From Muribaculaceae bacterium (GTDB taxonomy: Bacteria; Bacteroidota; Bacteroidia; Bacteroidales; Muribaculaceae): a stretch of DNA of 47,131 bases. Position 1 is the first letter of the stretch; each line of letters begins with the position of its first letter. The notes under the pieces are model-generated. The model was not told the DNA's origin. It was given only the letters and a program-made list of their open reading frames with translations, and made no database searches. Shown piece after piece: positions 41,441 to 47,131 of the stretch. The stretch lies in the NCBI GenBank assembly GCA_023667285.1, contig JAMPAK010000001.1, forward strand, positions 1-47,131, read 5' to 3'. The position numbers and the translations under genes are program-made.

Positions 41441-41515
41441 AGAGTGACTGTTGTTTTTACCGCTGACTGAATATTGGAATATGTGTCTTTGTCGCATCCG
41501 GATAGTTGAACAAAG

Positions 41516-41587
41516 TACCTCGGAGGGGAATCGAACCCCTATCTGAAAATTAGGAATTTCCCATTCTATCCATTGAACTACCAAGGC
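41516..41587 (-). tRNA. tRNA-Arg(CCT)
   Basis: The minus strand folds as a full cloverleaf: acceptor GCCTTGG/CCGAGGT, D-arm GTTC..GAAT, anticodon stem GGAAA/TTTTC with loop TTCCTAA giving anticodon CCT, and T-arm AGGGG-TTCGATT-CCCCT. The discriminator base is A and CCA is not encoded. It decodes AGG. A promoter lies just upstream. Confidence 0.92.
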
Positions 41588-41600
41588 TGGTTTGCGTGTG

Positions 41601-41630
41601 CAAATTTACGGATTAATCTGCAAACTACAA
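41601..41630 (-). promoter_or_regulatory. Promoter of tRNA-Arg
   Basis: On the minus strand TTG (41630-41628), 19-base spacer, TAAATTTG (41608-41601), 14 bases before the mature 5' end. Confidence 0.7.
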
Positions 41631-41683
41631 AATCAAAATCATAACACGATGCGAGGGAATGAATCAGGAATGATTCGTTAGAA

Positions 41684-42985
41684 TTATGTCCGGCGCATCT
41701 GTTTGCCGGCCACAGAGGTGACAAGGAGACCGGTGTCGAAAAATGACGCTGCGGTGGCAGCTATGCTCTCAGGGGTGATTGAGGTGTCTGCTTCGTAGCG
41801 GCGGGCAAAATAGTCGGACGGTGTGCCTGATATGACGGTGGATTGCAGGAAGTCCATGCGTTGGAATGGGGTGTCGAGGACCGCGGCGAGCGATGAGAGC
41901 AGATGGCTCGTGAGTCGCTCAATCTCGTCAGCCGAGAATGTCGATGGGTCCTTCAGCCGTTCTATCTCGCTGACGCACTCCGAGATAATGGCCTCGACAT
42001 TGTCACAGGCGGTCTCGGTCGATATGATGAGGAAACCATTGTCCGGATATCCATAGATGGCAGCGTTGATGCCGTAGGTGAGACCCTTGTCCTCTCGTAT
42101 ATTGGCCATAAGGCGGCTCCCGAAATAGCCTCCGAGCGCACATGCCGCTATCCTCATTTTCAGAAAATCAGGGTGGCTTCTGCCTGGCATCGGGATGGCG
42201 AGTCTGACGGCGCTCTGAAGAGAGTCCGGCATATCGACATAGACCTCACCCCCTTGAGGCTGAGCTGGAAACTCGAGTGTGGTGAGCGGAAAACGTGTCC
42301 CGTTGGAGATGGAGCCGAACTCACGCTCCACAGCATCGACCATCTCGGCTGAGACCTTTCCGGCAAGGAAAATGTGTGTGCCAGTGAAGTCTAGGCGGCG
42401 CATATGGGCCTCCCGCAACTGTGGTGGTGTGAACGAGAGTACCTCATCGGGTTGAATGGAGGCTGAGAGTGGATTCTCTGGCCCATATATGAGTGGTGCT
42501 ATCGCTTTGGCGGCGCGATAGTTGACCTTGCATTGCTGCACGGCAGTCCTCGAACTGAGCATGCGGAGGGTTCTGGCCACAGCATCATCCTCCATAGCCG
42601 GTTCAAAGGCCATCTCGCGGGCCAGTGGAAGAATAGTCGGGAGGACTGAGCAGAGCGAGAAGATGTTGATGAGCGTGTGATGCGTGCTGACAGTGGGGAC
42701 AACCCAAGCCCCGTTTGTCTCAAGAGTCTCTGCCATCCCTGTCCCGGGTGTGTGCAGGCTCCCCTCCGGTAGAAGACTCGAGACGGCGTCATATACTCCC
42801 GGGATGGGAGACTCGGCCTGCCCGCCAGGCAGGGCAATTCCCAGGCGGCATACCTCATTGGGCCCGTTGTCTACAATGTGGAGTGTGACGCCGTTTGGAA
42901 GAACACGGATGATGTCCGGAGCGAGAGAGAGGGGGCCTATGCGGTGGACGGCAGGGCGTATGGAGCGATTAGGCGATGGTGTCAT
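41684..42985 (-). CDS. M16-family (insulinase-like) protein lacking the zinc motif
   Basis: This 433-residue protein has the M16 layout of two repeated domains: LPNGVTLHIVDNG at about 29-41 opens the first, and GYFGSRLMANIREDKGLTYG in the second has the conserved Arg and Tyr pair. The zinc-binding HxxEH expected near residues 67-71 is absent (the segment reads YDAVSSLLPEGS). It is therefore probably a non-catalytic partner, as in two-gene M16 pairs, but no active M16 gene is adjacent. It has no signal peptide. Its start overlaps the NlpC/P60 stop by ATGA. Confidence 0.82.
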   Translation of the reverse strand: MTPSPNRSIRPAVHRIGPLSLAPDIIRVLPNGVTLHIVDNGPNEVCRLGIALPGGQAESPIPGVYDAVSSLLPEGSLHTPGTGMAETLETNGAWVVPTVSTHHTLINIFSLCSVLPTILPLAREMAFEPAMEDDAVARTLRMLSSRTAVQQCKVNYRAAKAIAPLIYGPENPLSASIQPDEVLSFTPPQLREAHMRRLDFTGTHIFLAGKVSAEMVDAVEREFGSISNGTRFPLTTLEFPAQPQGGEVYVDMPDSLQSAVRLAIPMPGRSHPDFLKMRIAACALGGYFGSRLMANIREDKGLTYGINAAIYGYPDNGFLIISTETACDNVEAIISECVSEIERLKDPSTFSADEIERLTSHLLSSLAAVLDTPFQRMDFLQSTVISGTPSDYFARRYEADTSITPESIAATAASFFDTGLLVTSVAGKQMRRT

Positions 42986-43830
42986 CTTATCTCTTTTTCA
43001 ATAATTGAGTTGAGGACGGCGGCCCTTGCATCGCTGACTGATGGCTCGGCCGTGTTTGCAGTCTCTGTGGACGTCACTGTCCCAATGATCGGCGCGCTTG
43101 CTGTGGCTGTTGCCGCTTGCGTGGCCGGGATTTCAACTGTGGCTGTCGCAGAGGCTGTTGCAAGTGCTGTCGGCTCAGTGGGCGTGGCCGACGGCATTTC
43201 AGGTGAGACCTCCACAGACGCTGTCTCTACATCCTTGACGGGGGAGGGAAGTATCTTCTCCCCCCTCGGCGCGACGGGACCGAGCATGGCATGGTAGCGC
43301 TCTATGTATCCTGCGCCTGCGAAGTTGCGGACATAATAGTCCTGGTTAATGTCGCTTACAATCACCCCTTTTGAGGCTGAGGCGTGAATCATCTTTCCTT
43401 CTCCTATAAAAATGCCAACGTGTGAGACAGATTTTTTCTCCTTGTCTGTGGCAAAAAAGATGAGATCTCCCGGGATAAGGGCGCTTTTGCTGACGGAGGC
43501 GCAGTAGTCATGCTGTTCAGCCGACGAGCGTGGCACATTGATGTCCAAGGCGCTCTGATACACTTTCATCACAAGTGCCGAGCAGTCGACCCCAGTGTGG
43601 TCCTCGCCACCATATTTATAAGGTGTTCCCAGCCAACTACGGGCCTCGCTTACCAGCGACTTTGAGTGAGGATGCAGCCCGTCGGTGTAGGGAGGGATGG
43701 ATGTGGAAAGATCACGGCCGGGCGTGGCATCGCCCACGGCCACAGGGATGGCGCGACGCGAGGAGGAACATGACGCCAGAAGCGCCATGACTGACAGTAT
43801 TGCAGAGATGAGAGGTAGATGTCGTGACAT
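42982..43830 (-). CDS. NlpC/P60 family lipoprotein, peptidoglycan endopeptidase
   Basis: This 282-residue lipoprotein (lipobox LLASC, Cys21) has an NlpC/P60 domain at about 60-175: LGTPYKYGG, DCSALV with catalytic Cys83, SHVGIFIG with His137, and MIHAS with His149. These enzymes cut stem peptides of peptidoglycan. A tail of about 100 residues rich in Ala, Thr, Pro, Ser and Glu follows and has no domain. The ATGA overlap couples it to the M16-like gene. Confidence 0.9.
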   Translation of the reverse strand: MSRHLPLISAILSVMALLASCSSSRRAIPVAVGDATPGRDLSTSIPPYTDGLHPHSKSLVSEARSWLGTPYKYGGEDHTGVDCSALVMKVYQSALDINVPRSSAEQHDYCASVSKSALIPGDLIFFATDKEKKSVSHVGIFIGEGKMIHASASKGVIVSDINQDYYVRNFAGAGYIERYHAMLGPVAPRGEKILPSPVKDVETASVEVSPEMPSATPTEPTALATASATATVEIPATQAATATASAPIIGTVTSTETANTAEPSVSDARAAVLNSIIEKEIR

Positions 43831-44021
43831 GGTATTGCAAAATTAAGAAATTTTTATCAAAAAGGAGGGCTGCCCTTCTAAATATTCCTTAAAATGAAAA
43901 TGACGCTATTAAAATAGTTTAAACTTCTGGCCGGCGATGTAACAATGCACACTTTTTGCAGTCTATTATGTAGAAGGTTGTTTATTAATCGTTACAAAAA
44001 AACATCACAATTGAACCAATT

Positions 44022-45524
44022 ATGAAAACAACAGCAAAGATAATAGCACTCGCAGCAGGGACTGCCATATTGAGCTCTACAGTCACAGCCCTCGCAGTGA
44101 GCAGCCTCACAGCCACCGGGGCTGAATCGCGCACTGCAGAGCAGATGGCTGATGCCGGCCGCCTTTATACTGTAGCAAACTCTGTGACCCCTCATACTGA
44201 TTTCACCAAGGCGGCTGAGAGCACCATCAATGGCGTGGTGTCTATCAAAAGTTTCTCGACCCCTCAAGGCTATGGCAGGCAGGGATATTTTAACGATCCG
44301 TTCCTTGAATATTTCTTCGGATCTCCGCGCCAACAGCAGCAGGCTCCCCCTAAGGAGCAGCAGCGTGGCCTTGGTTCAGGCGTCATCATCAGCGCCGACG
44401 GCTATATTGTCACCAACAATCACGTCATCGACGAAGCGGAGCGCCTTGAGATTACCCTCAACGACAACCGTACGTTTGACGCTACGGTGGTTGGCACAGA
44501 CCCCACCACTGACCTTGCACTGATAAAGATCGACGCTAAAGACCTCCCCGTGATACCCATGGGAGACAGTGAGCAGCTCAAGGTAGGAGAATGGGTGCTC
44601 GCCGTAGGTAACCCCTTCGGGTTCACATCGACTGTCACCACAGGCATTGTCTCGGCCAAGTCGCGCAGCATTTCCTCGGCCTCTCACTCACGCCCCATGG
44701 GGATTGAGTCTTATATACAGACGGACGCCGCCGTCAATCCCGGCAACTCTGGTGGCGCGCTTGTCACCCTCAATGGCGAGCTCATCGGCATAAACACCGC
44801 CATCTATTCCCAGACCGGCAACTATGCGGGATATTCGTTTGCCATCCCCACCTCGATTGTCAAGAAGGTGGTGAGCGACATCCGCCAGTATGGCTCCGTG
44901 CAGCGCGCAGTGCTTGGTGTCTCAATCATTGACCTCACGGCCGAGACCGCCAAGGAACATGACATCACGGCAGTCACCAAGGGTGTCTATGTAGCCGCAG
45001 TCTCAGAACGCTCTTCAGCGCGTGAGGCAGGCATCAAGGAGGGCGACGTCATCACCGCCGTTAATGGAGTCCCAACAAACAACACGGCCCAACTCCAGGA
45101 GCAGGTGGCCAAATATCGTCCCGGCGACAAGATCTCCGTCACCTATATCCGCGACAACAAGAGCCACACCATTGAGATCAAGCTCCTCAACTCGCAGGGC
45201 AACACCACTGTGACAAAGGCTGGCGATTTCGCCGACCTCGGATGTGCATTCTCCAAGCCTGACGCTTCTACCCTCAAGCAGCTAGGCATTGACAACGGAG
45301 TGCGTGTGGCCGAGGTGAAGGATGGAGTGTTTGCCGACGCAGGCGTGCGCAAGGGATTCATCATTGTCTCAATCAACGACACACGTGTCTCAACTCCTGA
45401 GGATGTGGAGAAGATCTACCGTTCCATCATGCGTGGCAATGGCGATGAGAAACTCATGATTATCAGAGGACTCTATCCTACAGGTAAGCGCGGTGTCTAT
45501 GCCGTTGATCTCGCAGGGCAGTGA
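44022..45524 (+). CDS. degP: Periplasmic Do-family serine protease (DegP/HtrA)
   Basis: This 500-residue protein has a signal-like N-terminus. The trypsin-like domain contains YIVTNNHVIDEA (His134), TDLALIKI (Asp164) and NPGNSGGAL (Ser243), the catalytic triad. Two PDZ domains follow at about 290-385 (KGVYVAAVSERSSAREAGIK) and 405-495 (GVRVAEVKDGVFADAGVRKG). A Gln-rich loop (SPRQQQQAPPKEQQ) precedes the core. It degrades or refolds damaged envelope proteins. It is monocistronic, with a strong terminator about 105 bases after the stop. Confidence 0.94.
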   Translation: MKTTAKIIALAAGTAILSSTVTALAVSSLTATGAESRTAEQMADAGRLYTVANSVTPHTDFTKAAESTINGVVSIKSFSTPQGYGRQGYFNDPFLEYFFGSPRQQQQAPPKEQQRGLGSGVIISADGYIVTNNHVIDEAERLEITLNDNRTFDATVVGTDPTTDLALIKIDAKDLPVIPMGDSEQLKVGEWVLAVGNPFGFTSTVTTGIVSAKSRSISSASHSRPMGIESYIQTDAAVNPGNSGGALVTLNGELIGINTAIYSQTGNYAGYSFAIPTSIVKKVVSDIRQYGSVQRAVLGVSIIDLTAETAKEHDITAVTKGVYVAAVSERSSAREAGIKEGDVITAVNGVPTNNTAQLQEQVAKYRPGDKISVTYIRDNKSHTIEIKLLNSQGNTTVTKAGDFADLGCAFSKPDASTLKQLGIDNGVRVAEVKDGVFADAGVRKGFIIVSINDTRVSTPEDVEKIYRSIMRGNGDEKLMIIRGLYPTGKRGVYAVDLAGQ

Positions 45525-45532
45525 TGGACGCC

Positions 45533-45577
45533 GACATAGTTCAGACATAGATGAAAAAGCATCAGACATAGATAAAA
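45533..45577. repeat. Three phased GACATAG sites
   Basis: GACATAG starts at 45533, 45544 and 45565, spaced 11 and 21 bases, close to one and two helix turns. The last two extend to TCAGACATAGAT(G/A)AAA. They lie in the 3' region after the protease stop and before its terminator. Confidence 0.4.
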
Positions 45578-45628
45578 GTATTTGTTTCTGTTTTTCAAAC
45601 TGACCTAAACCGAAACGTTGACACACGA

Positions 45629-45664
45629 GGTGCCCGGCTCTTCTCGAGAGGAGAGCCGGGCACC
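45629..45664 (+). terminator. Terminator after degP
   Basis: A 13-base perfect stem GGTGCCCGGCTCT/AGAGCCGGGCACC with a 10-base loop, followed on the plus strand by AATGTTTTTTCC. It may also stop the convergent small ORF. Confidence 0.9.
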
Positions 45665-45686
45665 AATGTTTTTTCCTTTTGACGTA

Positions 45687-45857
45687 CTAGTAGTAAATTT
45701 CGCTGATGAGGGCCTGGGCCTGGGGACGGTTCACGATTTGGGTCTTTTTGTTTTCATAGACCTGCCAGTCACCTACAAACATGTGCTTGTTGATGGTCTT
45801 CTTGATGCTGGAGCATACATTGCTGACAATGTGCGAGTAAGGGAAGTATTTATGCAT
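45687..45857 (-). CDS. Small hypothetical protein (56 residues)
   Basis: A minus-strand frame from ATG at 45857 to TAG at 45687 encodes 56 residues, starting MHKYFPYSHIVSNVCSSIKK and ending ALISEIYY. It has a balanced composition with basic and aromatic residues, no signal peptide and no membrane helix. It lies between the pnp terminator and a strong terminator hairpin, which suggests a transcribed unit. The plus-strand frame at 45618-45884 looks like its shadow. I do not recognise the family. Confidence 0.55.
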   Translation of the reverse strand: MHKYFPYSHIVSNVCSSIKKTINKHMFVGDWQVYENKKTQIVNRPQAQALISEIYY

Positions 45858-45894
45858 AATGGTTGGATGGGTTTTCCTTTATAACACCCCGGCT

Positions 45895-45910
45895 GCATGA
45901 TTGTTCATGC
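45895..45910. promoter_or_regulatory. Short perfect palindrome upstream of the small ORF
   Basis: GCATGA-TTGT-TCATGC lies 37 bases upstream of the small ORF start and past the pnp terminator. It could be an operator or a small hairpin. Confidence 0.35.
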
Positions 45911-45935
45911 CAAGTAGGTTTTTTTCAAAAAAAAA

Positions 45936-45969
45936 ACACCTCCGTCACCCATGAGAGGGACGGAGGTGT
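45936..45969 (-). terminator. Rho-independent terminator of pnp
   Basis: An 11-base stem ACACCTCCGTC/GACGGAGGTGT with a 12-base loop, followed on the minus strand by ten T residues. It is 32 bases past the pnp stop. Confidence 0.92.
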
Positions 45970-46001
45970 GGATTTTTATTGAGTGGAGTTAACGTGGCGG
46001 A

Positions 46002-47131
46002 TTACTCACGTGGCCCGCGGTCGCGACGGGGACGGTCGCCACCCTCACGGCGAGGACGGTCTCCCCTGTCACGGCGGTCGCCGCCCTCGCGGCGGGGACG
46101 GTCGCCACGCTCGGGGCGCTGACGCTCCACATAGCCCTCAGGCTTCGGGAGCAGTGCGCGCATTGACAGACGGTATTTTCCTGTCTTCTTGTCAATCTCG
46201 ATGAGCTTCACCTGAACCTCATCACCCTCCTTCAGGCCGGATGCCTCCATGTTCTCAAGGCGATCCCATGAGATCTCTGAGATGTGGAGAAGGCCGTCGC
46301 GGTTGGGCATGAATTCCACAAAGGCACCGAACTCAAGAATCGAGCGCACCTTGCCGGAGTAGACCTTGCCCTCTTCAGGCAGTTCCACGATGGCGTTGAT
46401 CATCTCGAGAGCCTTGTCGATAGAAGCCTTGTTTGATGCGGCCACCTCGATGTATCCACCCTCGGGAATCTCGTCTATGCTGACAGTAGCGCCTGATGCC
46501 TCCTGAATTCCCTGGATGACCTTTCCGCCCGGGCCAATGACCGCTCCGATGAGCTCCTTGGGAATGAGCATTGTGACGATGCGGGGCACGTGGGGCTTGT
46601 AGTCCTCACGAGGAGCGGGGATGGTCTCCTCGATTTTATTGAGGATGTGGAGACGTCCCTCGCGGGCCTGATTGAGAGCCTTCTCGAGAATCTCATAGCT
46701 GAGGCCGTCACACTTGATGTCCATCTGTGTGGCTGTGATGCCTGAGCGTGTGCCTGTCACCTTGAAGTCCATATCGCCAAGGTGGTCCTCATCGCCGAGG
46801 ATGTCAGAGAGGATGGCATACTTGCCAGTCTCGCTGTCAGAGATAAGCCCCATAGCTATACCCGAGACGGGGCGCTTCATCTTCACGCCGGCGTCGAGCA
46901 GTGAGAGCGTGCCTGCGCAGACGGTGGCCATTGATGATGAGCCGTTGCTCTCCAGAATGTCGCTGACAATGCGGCAAACATAGGGGAAATCATCAGGGAA
47001 CATGCGCTTCAGTGCACGGTGTGCAAGGTTGCCGTGCCCCACCTCACGACGTCCGACGCCACGAGGTGCGCGGGCCTCGCCGGTCGAGAAGGGAGGGAAG
47101 TTGTAGTGGAGCAGGAAGCGCTCGCGGCCCT
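46002..47131 (-). CDS. pnp: Polynucleotide phosphorylase, C-terminal part (5' end outside the window)
   Basis: The frame runs without interruption to the right edge, so the apparent Met at 47042 is internal. The visible part includes the second RNase PH core ([40 protein letters not shown]), a KH domain ([20 protein letters not shown]) and an S1 domain ([29 protein letters not shown]). PNPase degrades RNA 3' to 5' with phosphate and works in mRNA turnover. The C-terminus ends in an Arg/Gly/Asp-rich tail of about 40 residues with repeated RREGGDR-like units, likely an extra RNA contact. A strong terminator follows. Confidence 0.95.
   Translation of the reverse strand, partial: GRERFLLHYNFPPFSTGEARAPRGVGRREVGHGNLAHRALKRMFPDDFPYVCRIVSDILESNGSSSMATVCAGTLSLLDAGVKMKRPVSGIAMGLISDSETGKYAILSDILGDEDHLGDMDFKVTGTRSGITATQMDIKCDGLSYEILEKALNQAREGRLHILNKIEETIPAPREDYKPHVPRIVTMLIPKELIGAVIGPGGKVIQGIQEASGATVSIDEIPEGGYIEVAASNKASIDKALEMINAIVELPEEGKVYSGKVRSILEFGAFVEFMPNRDGLLHISEISWDRLENMEASGLKEGDEVQVKLIEIDKKTGKYRLSMRALLPKPEGYVERQRPERGDRPRREGGDRRDRGDRPRREGGDRPRRDRGPRE

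Noticed and set aside
41441-41584. N-terminal extension of the alpha/beta hydrolase
   Set aside because: The extra codons come from reading through tRNA-Arg. The signal peptide starts at 41440.
41516-43000. Genomic island attachment site at tRNA-Arg
   Set aside because: No integrase gene and no direct repeat of the tRNA 3' end were noticed in the window. The neighbouring restriction cassette is 1.3 kb away beyond a normal gene.
45618-45884. Plus-strand 88-residue ORF between degP and pnp
   Set aside because: It would start before the strong degP terminator hairpin and overlaps the better-supported minus-strand small ORF.
46010-46130. Short repeats that could look like a CRISPR array
   Set aside because: The periodicity is irregular and explained by the Arg/Gly-rich coding repeats of PNPase. 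No repeat-spacer structure or cas genes are present.

Overview
The window looks like chromosome of a gut Bacteroidales bacterium, most likely of the Muribaculaceae type. The reasons are the Mfa/fimbrillin-like lipoproteins, an HmuY-type heme operon, DUF5119 and DUF6377 proteins, DcaP-like and TonB-dependent outer-membrane proteins, glycan hydrolases, and recurring promoters of the Bacteroidetes form TTG/TTTG-N19-20-TAnnTTTG with no E. coli -35/-10 pairs. The genus is inferred from gene content only.

Layout. Positions 1-356 hold the 3' end of an unrecognised plus-strand gene, followed by a long imperfect inverted repeat (429-576). Positions 686-4119 are a minus-strand surface-adhesin operon: a DUF5119 protein and two fimbrillin-like lipoproteins, the last with an AT-rich C-terminal module. 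Positions 4411-13684 are a complete heme-acquisition operon in the order hmuY-R-S-T-U-V, preceded by an extra lipoprotein gene with two calycin-like repeats. It is divergent from a DcaP-like porin gene (13939-15264). Positions 15353-17893 encode a GH28-GH105 pectinase fusion. Behind it lie a candidate small RNA (about 17968-18127) and a membrane-bound TPR/HTH regulator (18296-19879).

From 20129 to 34335 the genes are mainly housekeeping: a zinc metallopeptidase, then a plus-strand run of C69 dipeptidase, UvrD-type helicase, carboxynorspermidine decarboxylase, glycosyltransferase and RadC. The minus strand then carries manC, a GH140 apiosidase-like enzyme, a double-rotamase PpiC protein and guaB. 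Positions 34422-37901 hold an L,D-transpeptidase and a TraB/GumN-ABC-permease-GntR operon. A lower-GC cassette at 38079-40180 encodes an Eco47II-type restriction endonuclease and its C5 methyltransferase (predicted GGNCC). The window ends with an alpha/beta hydrolase, tRNA-Arg(CCT), an M16-like protein overlapping an NlpC/P60 lipoprotein, a DegP/HtrA protease, a 56-residue small ORF, and most of pnp, cut by the right edge.

How parts work together. In the hmu operon, HmuY (and perhaps the calycin lipoprotein) would capture heme at the surface and HmuR would import it. The membrane-anchored CobN-like HmuS would process it. HmuT, HmuU and HmuV form an inner-membrane group in which HmuU resembles ExbB/MotA and HmuV has an ExbD-like aspartate at the start of its single membrane helix. 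GH28-GH105 and GH140 point to pectin and rhamnogalacturonan-II use, although no SusC/SusD pair is present here. The least explained parts are the calycin gene leading the hmu operon, the Met/His-rich insert in HmuS, the proposed HmuU/HmuV stator, the poly-G tract in the fimbrillin promoter, and the possible small RNA.
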